From Moraxella caviae (GTDB lineage Bacteria > Pseudomonadota > Gammaproteobacteria > Pseudomonadales > Moraxellaceae): DNA of 25,923 nucleotides. Position 1 is the first letter of the stretch; each line of letters opens with the position of its first letter. The stretch is taken from the NCBI RefSeq assembly GCF_002014985.1, contig NZ_MUXU01000079.1, positions 1-25,923 on the forward strand, in the 5' to 3' direction. Positions 18,544 through 25,723 of this stretch are shown piece after piece. The notes below the pieces were generated by a model. The model had not been told where the DNA came from. It saw only the letters and a program-made list of their open reading frames with translations, and did not search any database. The translations under genes were made by a program, and so were the position numbers.

Positions 18544-18925
18544 ATCGGCTCCTTGCGATGTGTGGCTGTTTAATTTATTTGTTCAAATTTTACAAACCAA
18601 TTTGCGCAAATAAATACAACCATAAAATATCAAAACAAACTGTGTTTTGTGCAATGCGCAAAAACACAATAAAATACCCAAAAGTAAAGCAATATTATAA
18701 AACGCTTTGGGCGAGCTGTCAGCTATTTTAACGCAATGTTGTGTAAATTTTTATTGCCAAGTGTATCCATAAAGATTGGTTATCAGATTTATATGCTGAG
18801 CAAAAGGGCGGTTTGGTGAATGATGGTGTGATTGGGCGATGTTGTTTTCAAAAATGAAAGATTTGCTGATAAAAACTAACAAATAAAAACTATCAAATTA
18901 AAAGCCGTTAATAAAAAACACCAAT
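18544..18925. other. csrA upstream region, no gene seen
   Basis: An AT-rich gap of about 380 bp between csrA and the lysC terminator. It presumably holds the csrA promoter, but no single -35/-10 pair stands out. No coding region is convincing on either strand. Confidence 0.4.
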
Positions 18926-18958
18926 AAAAAACCGCTCACTCATTTGAGCAAGCGGTTT
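18926..18958 (-). terminator. Intrinsic terminator of lysC
   Basis: On the minus strand an 8-bp stem (AAACCGCT / AGCGGTTT) encloses a small inner CTCA/TGAG hairpin and is followed by TTTTTTATT. It lies just after the lysC stop. Confidence 0.8.
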
Positions 18959-18974
18959 GATGATAAAGTGCGGA

Positions 18975-20261
18975 TTACAGTCCAGCAACTTTACTTTCGC
19001 CGTCTTCACGGTCAAGACCAAAGGCGGTGTGCAAAGATTTCACCGCTTTTTCTAGGTGTTGTTCGCGTACCAATACCGATACTTTGATTTCACTGGTAGA
19101 AATCATTAGGATATTGATGTTTTCAGATGCCAAAGTTTCAAACATTTTGCTGGCAACGCCTGCGTGCGAGCGCATACCCACGCCCACGATCGACACTTTC
19201 ACCACAGCGTCATCGCCCACAATCTTAACCGCGCCGATGTCGTCTTTGACACGTTCGTTTAGGATTTTCATGGCTTTTTCGTAGTCGCCGCGTGGCACGG
19301 TGAAGCTAAAATCGGTTACGCCATTTTCAGAGATGTTCTGTATGATCATGTCCACTTCAATGTTGGCGTTGCCGATTGGGGTCAAGATGGCGGCAGACAC
19401 GCCCGGGCGATCTGGCACGCCCAAAAGGGTGATTTTGGCTTCATCACGGTTAAAGGCAATGCCTGAAATTACGGCACGTTCCATATCATCTCCTTCATCA
19501 ACGGTAATCAATGTACCGACATTTTGTTTAAATTCATCGTCAAATGCGCCATCGGTGCCTTCATCAAAGCTGGACAGTACGCGCAGCGGCACTTTGTATT
19601 TGCCTGCAAATTCCACCGAGCGGATTTGTAGCACTTTTGAGCCAAGCGAAGCCATTTCCAGCATTTCTTCAAAGGTAATTTTGGACAGTTTTTTGGCTTT
19701 TGAAGTTACGCGTGGGTCGGTGGTGTACACGCCGTCCACGTCAGTGTAGATTTGGCATTCGTCAGCGCCGATGGCAGCGGCAATCGCCACGCCTGTGGTG
19801 TCAGAGCCGCCACGACCCAGCGTTGTCAAGTCATTGAACTCATTAACGCCTTGAAAGCCCGCCACAATCAGCACTTTGCCACTGTCCAGCTCACGTTTTA
19901 GGTTGTCGGCATCAATATGCTCAATGCGTGCTTTGGTGTGCGTGGCATCGGTTTTGATGGCGACTTGGCGACCTGTCATGGATTTGGCGTCCACACCCAA
20001 ATCTTTTAGTGCCATTGCCAAAAGGGCGATGGAAACTTGCTCGCCTGTTGCCACCATTTGATCGTACTCGCGCGGATCTGGATCGTTGCTGATTTCTCGC
20101 GCCAAACCAATCAGTCGGTTGGTCTCGCCACTCATCGCTGATACCACAACCACCACTTGATGACCGTGATCGTGCCAGCGTTTTACGCGAGCGGCGACAT
20201 TTTTAATGCGGCTGGTATTACCCATTGAAGTGCCGCCATATTTTTGTACGATTAACGCCAT
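18975..20261 (-). CDS. lysC: Aspartate kinase with two ACT domains
   Basis: A 428-residue enzyme that phosphorylates aspartate, the committed step toward lysine, threonine, methionine and diaminopimelate. The kinase domain carries KYGGTS at residues 7-12, the FQGVNEFNDLTTLGRGGSD region and the DVDGVYTTDPR block. Two C-terminal ACT domains (from about residue 262) are expected to bind feedback inhibitors, typically lysine plus threonine in this class. The frame is open for 72 codons further upstream, but the ATG at 20261 is chosen because AAGG precedes it and the conserved MALIVQKYGG start is there. It lies downstream of alaS with a 241-bp structured gap. Confidence 0.95.
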   Translation of the reverse strand: MALIVQKYGGTSMGNTSRIKNVAARVKRWHDHGHQVVVVVSAMSGETNRLIGLAREISNDPDPREYDQMVATGEQVSIALLAMALKDLGVDAKSMTGRQVAIKTDATHTKARIEHIDADNLKRELDSGKVLIVAGFQGVNEFNDLTTLGRGGSDTTGVAIAAAIGADECQIYTDVDGVYTTDPRVTSKAKKLSKITFEEMLEMASLGSKVLQIRSVEFAGKYKVPLRVLSSFDEGTDGAFDDEFKQNVGTLITVDEGDDMERAVISGIAFNRDEAKITLLGVPDRPGVSAAILTPIGNANIEVDMIIQNISENGVTDFSFTVPRGDYEKAMKILNERVKDDIGAVKIVGDDAVVKVSIVGVGMRSHAGVASKMFETLASENINILMISTSEIKVSVLVREQHLEKAVKSLHTAFGLDREDGESKVAGL

Positions 20262-20502
20262 TGTGTTTGCCTTATCTAAAGCCCAGTTTGTCTTACAAGC
20301 GTAAAATAAAACTGGACGTTGGTTTAATTCGTGGTGCTTTAAGTGCCCATGAAGCACAGCACGAACGCCAATGTGAAATCTTATTGATTTTAATGATAAA
20401 AATCTGCTTGGCGCTGCTGCGAGAGCGAACGCCAAGTTTGTCAAAAAGTTTATCAGAATTGTACTAAAGTTTGGCAAAATTTCGCCAAACTTTTGCCAAA
20501 TT
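20262..20502 (-). promoter_or_regulatory. Structured alaS-lysC intergenic leader
   Basis: Three inverted repeats are visible. AAAGTTTGGC / GCCAAACTTT (20466-20493, 10 bp) lies just after the alaS stop but lacks a strong T tract. CTTGGCG / CGCCAAG spans 20407-20436. CCAGTTT / AAACTGG (20283-20315), with an inner TTAC/GTAA hairpin, sits 22 bases before the lysC ATG. I could not recognise the lysine riboswitch consensus. The structures could partly terminate or otherwise control lysC expression; this is inference. Confidence 0.4.
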
Positions 20503-23172
20503 TTATGCCAGCTGCGCTTTTAGCTCGTGAATCAGCTTTTGTAGCACGGCTGACAGCTTGTCTGATTTTGGTGCGCCGCCTTGAGCGTAGTCTGGCTTGC
20601 CGCCACCTTTACCGTCAAGTTCACCTGCCAAAGTGCGAATGATGTCGCCTGCTTTGACTTTGCTTTGAATTTCTTTGGCAACGCTTGCCGCCAATGCTAG
20701 GCTGTCGGTCTCGCCAACCAGTACAATCACCGCATTATCAAGGCGTGATTTTAGTGTATCCATCAAGCCGCGAATCGCCTTGCTGTCCACGCCATCAGCC
20801 TTGGCAACCAAAAGATTGATGCCATCAACATCAAGTTTTACCGCTTGGTTGATGAGATCTAGGGCTTGATAATTGGTGAGTTTTTGCTCAAGACGCTCGA
20901 TTTGCTTGTCAAGCTCACGCCCACGCTCACTCAAGGCATTCACACGCGATTCAATTTCATTGCGCTTGGCTTTAAAGTTGCCTGCCAGATTTGCCAGCAC
21001 GCGCTCGCCTTGTTGCACATAGCGGATTGCGCCCATGCCAGTCAAGGCTTCAATGCGGCGAATGCCAGCAGCGATACCGCCTTCAGACACGATTTTAAAC
21101 AAGCCAATATCGCCTGTGCGCTCAACGTGCAAGCCGCCACACAGCTCGATAGAAAATGGCGTGCGATCGTCTTTTTCGCCCATGGTCAGTACACGCACGG
21201 TGTCGCCATATTTTTCGCCAAATAGCGCCATTGCACCTTTTTTCATGGCGCTGTCAATGTCCATGATTTCAATTTGTACGGTGGAGTTGCGCTGGATTTG
21301 CTCGTTCACCATGCGCTCAATCACTGCCAAATCTTCATCGCTGACTGGTGTGTCGTGCGAGAAGTCAAAACGCAGAACATCGCTTGACACCAGCGAGCCT
21401 TTTTGGGTAACGCCTGTGCCAAGCACGGTGCGTAAAGCGGCGTGTAATAAGTGCGTGGCAGAGTGGTTTTTGGCAGACGCACGGCGCACGTCCAGCGATA
21501 CTAGGGCGTTCGCTTGCTGCGTGCCTGTGATTTGACCCATCTTAACTGCGCCATAATGAATGATGGCTTGCCCAGATTTTTTGGTGTCTTCTACGGCAAA
21601 CACGCCTGATTCGGTGGTGATTTCGCCAAGTTCGCCCACTTGACCGCCGCTTTCAGCATAAAATGGCGTGGCAGACAGTACAATCACACCGTCATCGCCT
21701 TCGCTAAGCGTGTCTACTTCTTTGCCGTCTTGGTAAAGTCCCACGATTTGGCTTTCTAGATTGGCAAGGCTGTAACCCACAAATTCAGTTGGCGTGTCTA
21801 CTTTGATGGCAGCGGTGTAATCCACGTCAAATTTGCCAGCATCACGAGCGCGAGCGCGCTGCTCTTCCATGTGCGCATCAAAGCCTGCTTCGTCAATACC
21901 AATGCCACGCTCACGCGCGATGTCTGCGGTCAAATCCACAGGGAAACCGTAAGTGTCATACAGCTTAAACACCGCTTCGCCAGACAGCACATCGCCATCT
22001 TTTAGCACTTCAAGTTCGCCAGACAATAGGCGCAAACCCTGAGCCAGCGTTTTGGCAAATTGCTCTTCTTCTTTTAAAATCACGCTTTCAATTTCGGCTT
22101 GTTTGTCGCTAAGCTGCGGATAAGCTGCGCCCATTTCACGCACCAAAGCTGGCACAAGACGATAAAAGAAATTGCCTTGTGCGCCTAATTTATTGCCATG
22201 GCGCACCGCACGGCGAATGATACGGCGCAGCACATAGCCACGGCCTTCATTGCTTGGGCGTACGCCATCAGCAATCAAAAACGACACCGCACGAATGTGG
22301 TCAGCAATCACTTTAAATGACGGCTCATAAGTGCTTTGTACGCCAATCACTTCGGCGGCTGCGTCCATCAGATTGGTGAACAAATCCACTTCGTAGTTGC
22401 CAAATTTGCCTTGCATGATCGAGCTGATACGCTCAAGCCCCATGCCTGTATCTACCGATGGCTTTGGCAGCGGCTCAAGCGTACCGTCTTTTTGGCGGTT
22501 GAACTGCATGAATACGCAGTTCCACACTTCCACATAGCGGTCGCCATCTTCTTCTGGCGTGCCGGGCAATCCGCCTTCCATGTGATCGCCGTAGTCGTAG
22601 AAAATTTCCGAGCAAGGACCACAAGGGCCAGTATCGCCCATTGTCCAGAAGTTGTCAGACGCATAAGGTGCGCCTTTGTTATCGCCAATGCGAATGATGC
22701 GCTCAGGTGCAAGACCGATTTCTTTGTGCCAAATGTCGTAGGCTTCATCGTCTGTGTGATATACAGTAACGTAAAGGCGGTCTTTTGGCAGGGCAAGCCA
22801 TGCGTCAGAAGTCAAAAATTCCCACGCAAATTTTAGTGCGTCTTGCTTGAAATAATCGCCAAAGCTGAAGTTGCCCAGCATTTCAAAAAAGGTGTGATGG
22901 CGTGCGGTGTAGCCAACGTTGTCAAGGTCGTTGTGCTTGCCGCCTGCACGCACGCATTTTTGGGAAGTTACCGCGCGGCTATAATCACGCTTTTCTAGTC
23001 CCAAAAAGGTGTCTTTAAATTGGTTCATGCCTGCGTTGGTGAACAAAAGCGTTGGGTCGTTGTGTGGAATTAGGCTAGACGACTCAACGTGTTTGTGCTG
23101 CTTGCTGACGAAAAAATCAATGAACGCTTGACGAACTTCGTTCAGCTGCATGGTTTTTCTTGGTGTACTCAT
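20503..23172 (-). CDS. alaS: Alanyl-tRNA synthetase
   Basis: An 889-residue class II synthetase that charges tRNA-Ala and edits Ser- and Gly-tRNA-Ala. The aminoacylation domain has motif 1 ([15 protein letters not shown]) and the [16 protein letters not shown] block. The editing domain has HSATHLLHA and CGGLHV, which supply the zinc-binding His and Cys residues. The C-terminal oligomerisation domain ends with [10 protein letters not shown]. The ATG at 23172 has AAGGA five bases upstream; an ATG seven codons later would also give a natural N-terminus but lacks a site. Confidence 0.97.
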   Translation of the reverse strand: MSTPRKTMQLNEVRQAFIDFFVSKQHKHVESSSLIPHNDPTLLFTNAGMNQFKDTFLGLEKRDYSRAVTSQKCVRAGGKHNDLDNVGYTARHHTFFEMLGNFSFGDYFKQDALKFAWEFLTSDAWLALPKDRLYVTVYHTDDEAYDIWHKEIGLAPERIIRIGDNKGAPYASDNFWTMGDTGPCGPCSEIFYDYGDHMEGGLPGTPEEDGDRYVEVWNCVFMQFNRQKDGTLEPLPKPSVDTGMGLERISSIMQGKFGNYEVDLFTNLMDAAAEVIGVQSTYEPSFKVIADHIRAVSFLIADGVRPSNEGRGYVLRRIIRRAVRHGNKLGAQGNFFYRLVPALVREMGAAYPQLSDKQAEIESVILKEEEQFAKTLAQGLRLLSGELEVLKDGDVLSGEAVFKLYDTYGFPVDLTADIARERGIGIDEAGFDAHMEEQRARARDAGKFDVDYTAAIKVDTPTEFVGYSLANLESQIVGLYQDGKEVDTLSEGDDGVIVLSATPFYAESGGQVGELGEITTESGVFAVEDTKKSGQAIIHYGAVKMGQITGTQQANALVSLDVRRASAKNHSATHLLHAALRTVLGTGVTQKGSLVSSDVLRFDFSHDTPVSDEDLAVIERMVNEQIQRNSTVQIEIMDIDSAMKKGAMALFGEKYGDTVRVLTMGEKDDRTPFSIELCGGLHVERTGDIGLFKIVSEGGIAAGIRRIEALTGMGAIRYVQQGERVLANLAGNFKAKRNEIESRVNALSERGRELDKQIERLEQKLTNYQALDLINQAVKLDVDGINLLVAKADGVDSKAIRGLMDTLKSRLDNAVIVLVGETDSLALAASVAKEIQSKVKAGDIIRTLAGELDGKGGGKPDYAQGGAPKSDKLSAVLQKLIHELKAQLA

Positions 23173-23563
23173 AAAAATCCTTCAAGGCGGCAGATGGTTT
23201 TGCTTATGATTAAAAGCTGACATCACCGCGCCAAAACATCAAATAAAAATGCAAATAGGTGAGAAAAATAACGCTTCATTTTAGCACAACGCAGGAAAAA
23301 TTACAGCCATTTTCACAGCTTTTGTGCATTTATTAAAAAGTTTTTGCTATTGGTTTTGGGGGATTGATGAAAATTGGTTGGCAATATGGAAAGTTAAAGC
23401 GTTGCAAATAAACCAAAGAAAAATGGATTGTTTTCTAAATCTTGTCTGATTTGTGTTTAGTTGAGATAAAAATTTGTTTTTTTTGCAGTATTGTTAATAT
23501 ATTAAAAGTTTATCCATCTGTAATTTTAAGTATGTTTTTGTAAATAAAGCATAGAGGGTGAAT
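23173..23563. other. Divergent intergenic region between alaS and the accessory operon
   Basis: A 391-bp AT-rich gap with no gene seen. On the minus strand a TAAAAT hexamer (near 23277-23282) may be part of the alaS promoter but lacks a good -35 partner. On the plus strand the last 100 bp is almost pure AT and presumably promotes the accessory genes. Confidence 0.4.
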
Positions 23564-24011
23564 ATGTGGCTTTTAATTATTTTGTTTATTTTGGCATGGT
23601 TTTTTCCTGTTCTATGGATTGTATTCTTTGGTTTTATCATATGGGTAATATTTACAGCCTCTAGTAGGCGTGCAAAACGTATTGAGCCTATTATTGTAAA
23701 ATCTCTTCTTAGTGGTACGACTATTTATGATAAAAGCGTACAGTGGGCTTCTTATTGTAGTTATGCAGTCAGTACGCTCTGGTGGTAACTGTGGTGTGGT
23801 GGTACAGCTTAAAGAGTTTGGTAAGGGTACTTATTTAAACCTTAACTATCCATTCCCTAATCAAGATTTAACCATTGTGGCTTGGAATAAATCTGAAAGT
23901 GATGTCAGTCATTTACTTAATAAAAGAGTATGTGCTGATGGTAAAACCAGCCTGTATAAAGGCAAAGCACAAGTGTCAGTGAATTCTATTAACCAGATTA
24001 AAGTTCAGTAA
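23564..24011 (+). pseudogene. Membrane-anchored OB-fold-like protein, frameshifted
   Basis: Two overlapping reading frames join into one plausible protein of about 148 residues if one base is skipped near 23774. The first part (ATG at 23564 with GAGGG five bases upstream) is a long hydrophobic N-terminus, WLLIILFILAWFFPVLWIVF and onward, with one or two membrane segments, ending in a basic RRAKR turn. The second part (CGVVVQLKEFGKGTYLNLN through KRVCADGKTSLYKGKAQV) resembles a small OB-fold domain found beside nuclease-like and other secreted proteins. Without the repair the first frame stops at 23788 after 75 codons. It could be a real lesion, a sequencing error or, less likely, programmed frameshifting; no slippery heptamer is evident. 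It heads a likely three-gene operon. Confidence 0.6.
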
Positions 24012-24023
24012 TTAGGAGATTGT

Positions 24024-24356
24024 ATGAGTCAGCTTGAACAGCAACTAAATGAGTTAAAATCCATCAACAAAGCCCTACTACCTGCTTATATGCTTACAGC
24101 AGGTGTGTCATTTGGTATGGCTTATGTACTGGGTAAAATGATACAAGGTGCGAGTAAATCAGCGATTGGTAGATTGGTGTTAATCATGATTGTACTTGCT
24201 TTATTTATAAAGCATTTTAAAAATATCAACTACACCACTCAGGCTGCTTTAGATACAGCATTTGATTGGTTTGACCTTAAACAAGCGCAGATAGAGACAG
24301 AACTGGTCAAGGAAACTTTAACGTTACATGAAGAAAAGGAAAAATTTAAGGGGTGA
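24024..24356 (+). CDS. Small membrane protein of unknown function
   Basis: A 110-residue protein with an amphipathic N-terminal helix (LEQQLNELKSIN), two membrane segments at about 18-39 and 47-65, and a helical, charged C-terminal tail (QAQIETELVKETLTLHEEKE). I do not recognise the family. AGGAG lies eight bases before the ATG. It follows the OB-fold gene by 12 bases and precedes the adhesin-E-like gene by four bases, so the three are probably co-transcribed. Confidence 0.7.
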   Translation: MSQLEQQLNELKSINKALLPAYMLTAGVSFGMAYVLGKMIQGASKSAIGRLVLIMIVLALFIKHFKNINYTTQAALDTAFDWFDLKQAQIETELVKETLTLHEEKEKFKG

Positions 24357-24360
24357 TACT

Positions 24361-24828
24361 ATGAAAATAAAATCATTGGCTGTTTTATTATGTGGTACTT
24401 TTCTTTGTAGTAACTTAGCACAAGCAACCACATGGGTAAAGCTCCATGAACTTTCTAATTCGGATAAGAATATATACATAGAAAAAGATAATATTAAAAA
24501 ATATTATTTTAATAGTGGCAAAAGTAATGAGTATTACTACACTACATGGGTAATGGAAGAGTATACTAAAGAGCAAAAGTCCCCTGTAACAGGTCAGCCT
24601 TATAGATATGAAACAACCAATTACTATTTTGATTGTGAAAATAAAAGGTATACCCTAGACGCTGTATATTATTTCAATGAAACACTTGATAAATATGTAG
24701 ATGGGGGTGAGTGGGAAATCTCCGCTGACTCATCAGAAGATTGGTGGGAAGCAAAAGAAGATGCGCCTGTTAGGTTACAACTTCTGATAGGGTGTTTGGC
24801 AGGAGTAGCAAAGTTTGAATTAGATTAA
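24361..24828 (+). CDS. Surface-adhesin protein E family, secreted
   Basis: A 155-residue protein with a signal peptide (MKIKSLAVLLCGTFLCSNLAQ, cleavage after AQA near residue 22). The mature part fits the surface-adhesin E family named after Haemophilus adhesin E: a Trp near the start (TTWVKLHELS), IYIEKDNIKK, a Tyr/Trp-rich strand, NYYFDCENKRYTLD and a C-terminal stretch with a second Cys (LLIGCLAG) that likely forms a disulphide with the first. An adhesive role is not established for this member; many relatives are uncharacterised periplasmic or lipoprotein forms, and this one lacks a clear lipobox. The ATG at 24361 is chosen over one 11 codons upstream because AGGGG and the signal peptide fit it. 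Confidence 0.7.
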   Translation: MKIKSLAVLLCGTFLCSNLAQATTWVKLHELSNSDKNIYIEKDNIKKYYFNSGKSNEYYYTTWVMEEYTKEQKSPVTGQPYRYETTNYYFDCENKRYTLDAVYYFNETLDKYVDGGEWEISADSSEDWWEAKEDAPVRLQLLIGCLAGVAKFELD

Positions 24829-24872
24829 GTGTTTTAAAAATAAGAAACCCAAAATGCTTATACAATAAAACC

Positions 24873-24894
24873 AAACCCCACTGTTGTGGGGTTT
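24873..24894. terminator. Bidirectional terminator between the adhesin-E operon and the RNA array
   Basis: A perfect 9-bp stem (AAACCCCAC / GTGGGGTTT) with a TGTT loop. Read on the plus strand it ends the accessory operon. On the minus strand it is followed by GGTTTTATT and would catch read-through from the RNA array. Confidence 0.75.
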
Positions 24895-24918
24895 ATTGAT
24901 ATATCTATTCGTAGCCAC

Positions 24919-24999
24919 AAAAACGACTGATGACGCAAAAAGCAAGTGCTGTGCCAGTGGGTAATAACCCAGTAGGTGAACAGAAAGCGTCATCAGTCG
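24919..24999 (-). ncRNA. Tiny hairpin RNA gene R7
   Basis: On the minus strand the 13-base arm CGACTGATGACGC (24999-24987) pairs perfectly with GCGTCATCAGTCG (24936-24924), which runs into TTTTTG, an intrinsic terminator. Inside are a CTGT/ACAG pairing and an apical hairpin TGGGT-loop-ACCCA. The predicted RNA is about 81 nt with its 5' end locked in the terminator stem. The promoter is weak: TACAAT (25009-25004) is well placed, but no good -35 is seen. At DNA level the symmetry extends outward to GTAGC/GCTAC (24911-25014). Confidence 0.5.
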
Positions 25000-25023
25000 A
25001 TTTATTGTAGCTACTGATAATTG

Positions 25024-25104
25024 AATAAATCGGCTGATGACCGCTAAAAGAGAAACAGTGTTCGTGGATTATTCCACGAAGCAACTGAAAACATCACCAG
25101 CCGA
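25024..25104 (-). ncRNA. Tiny hairpin RNA gene R6
   Basis: On the minus strand the RNA would start at TCGGCTGGTGA (25104-25094), which pairs with TCATCAGCCGA (25040-25030), then ATTTATT. One pair is G-U on the minus strand but A-C on the plus strand, favouring minus-strand RNA. Inside, CAGT/ACTG and the apical hairpin TTCGTGG-AATAAT-CCACGAA are perfect. About 81 nt. It resembles R7 in layout and in the 3' arm (TCATCAG-CCG versus TCATCAG-TCG). Confidence 0.6.
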
Positions 25105-25110
25105 CTTCAT

Positions 25111-25139
25111 AATATACTACATGATTTGATGACTGGCAA
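25111..25139 (-). promoter_or_regulatory. sigma70 promoter of R6
   Basis: On the minus strand, TTGCCA at 25139-25134, exactly 17 bp, then TATATT at 25116-25111. The predicted +1 (25104) coincides with the first base of the R6 outer stem. Confidence 0.65.
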
Positions 25140-25163
25140 GAGTGATTTAAAAAACAGGCAAGT

Positions 25164-25263
25164 AATAAAACCCCTGACAGTAGTGGTCTTGATACCGCAA
25201 TCAAGGCTCTGTCAGGGGTGGTTCTGACAATGGTTGCTTCGGAAAATGCCGAAATCATGTCAG
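25164..25263 (-). ncRNA. Two-hairpin RNA gene R5
   Basis: About 100 nt on the minus strand. The 5' hairpin pairs CTGAC and CAT (25263-25256) with ATG and GTCAG (25232-25224) around one bulged base and has the apical stem TTCGG/CCGAA. The 3' hairpin is a terminator: CCCCTGACAG / CTGTCAGGGG (10 bp), an apical CTTGAT/ATCAAG stem, then TTTTATT. The 5' arm CTGACA could also pair with the terminator arm TGTCAG, so two folds compete. Confidence 0.6.
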
Positions 25264-25269
25264 GTCAGT

Positions 25270-25298
25270 AATGTATCAAATCAAACAAACGCTGTCAA
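25270..25298 (-). promoter_or_regulatory. sigma70 promoter of R5
   Basis: On the minus strand, consensus TTGACA at 25298-25293, a 17-bp spacer and TACATT at 25275-25270. The predicted +1 (25263) is the first base of the 5' hairpin. A perfect 8-bp hairpin (ATAAAGCC / GGCTTTAT, 25298-25316) abuts the -35. Confidence 0.7.
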
Positions 25299-25322
25299 TA
25301 AAGCCATTGGCTTTATCGGTGG

Positions 25323-25443
25323 AAAAAGACTGTTGGGTGAATGGGTTTAAGCGGTGTGTAAAACACACAAAGATTGCCAAGAAAGCAGCGCTTGGGGTGT
25401 GGGAAATGGATTTGTCACAAAACGTTGGGCAAAGCCACATGAC
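25323..25443 (-). ncRNA. Predicted two-hairpin RNA gene R4
   Basis: About 121 nt on the minus strand. The 5' hairpin is GTCA/TGAC with an apical GGC-TTT-GCC. The 3' hairpin has an apical GTGTGT-TTT-ACACAC stem, an outer TTGG/CCAA and CTG/CAG pairing, then TCTTTTT. Its promoter is weak: TATAAG or TTATAA at 25453-25448 with TTGCTG upstream at 18-19 bp. The outer stems are shorter than in the other units, so this is the second least certain unit after R3. Confidence 0.4.
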
Positions 25444-25490
25444 GCACCTTATAAAGGATGTGTCCACTAATGCAGCAAACCCACTTCCTA

Positions 25491-25561
25491 TAAAAAAGTA
25501 CAGCAGGGGTTCCAATCCCAAGACCAACCCCAGCCTTTACGCGCAAAACGGTACTGCTGCA
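25491..25561 (-). ncRNA. Predicted hairpin RNA gene R3
   Basis: On the minus strand CAGCAG (25559-25554) pairs with CTGCTG (25506-25501), inside it GGGGTT with AACCCC, followed by TACTTTTTTA. A competing register pairs AGTAC with GTACT, and a larger one pairs TGCAGCA with TGCTGCA at 25477-25471. No promoter is recognised directly upstream, so it may be read through from R2 or be a relic. Confidence 0.35.
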
Positions 25562-25564
25562 CAC

Positions 25565-25619
25565 AAAAAGCCTTGAGGTCGGTATTCCTAATGATAGATT
25601 GGGGTCGCTTCAAGGCTTT
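25565..25619 (-). ncRNA. Tiny hairpin RNA gene R2
   Basis: About 55 nt on the minus strand. The predicted 5' end is the first base of AAAGCCTTGA (25619-25610), which pairs perfectly with TCAAGGCTTT (25576-25567) and runs on into T residues, so the RNA is little more than its own terminator stem around a 33-nt loop. In the loop, minus-strand CCCAAT can pair with ATTAGG except for one A-C mismatch. Confidence 0.6.
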
Positions 25620-25625
25620 GATGGC

Positions 25626-25654
25626 AGTATAATCAATCAAAATAACGATGTCAA
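25626..25654 (-). promoter_or_regulatory. sigma70 promoter of R2
   Basis: On the minus strand, TTGACA at 25654-25649, exactly 17 bp, and TATACT at 25631-25626: the same hexamers and spacing as the R1 promoter although the spacer differs. Predicted +1 is 25619. Confidence 0.75.
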
Positions 25655-25659
25655 GAATG

Positions 25660-25718
25660 AAAAAACCCTGATATTGATTATCCGAAGGACTTAGCTCGGG
25701 TCGTATCAGGGTCTTCGG
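25660..25718 (-). ncRNA. Tiny hairpin/pseudoknot RNA gene R1
   Basis: About 59 nt on the minus strand. ACCCTGATA (25712-25704) pairs perfectly with TATCAGGGT (25673-25665), followed by TTTTTT: a strong terminator. The 5' end CCGAAG (25718-25713) is complementary to CTTCGG (25687-25682) in the terminator loop, which would make a pseudoknot. A second CCGA in the loop competes for the same partner. Confidence 0.6.
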
Positions 25719-25723
25719 AAAAC

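Noticed and set aside
20262..20477. 72-residue N-terminal extension of LysC, and a lysine riboswitch
   Set aside because: The conserved aspartokinase start is at 20261 with a ribosome-binding site. The upstream stretch is hairpin-rich, but the riboswitch consensus was not found by eye.
24924..25090. Hammerhead ribozymes
   Set aside because: The plus strand has CTGATGA followed later by GAAA in two units, but the CTGATGA lies inside a continuous stem and the three-way junction cannot form.
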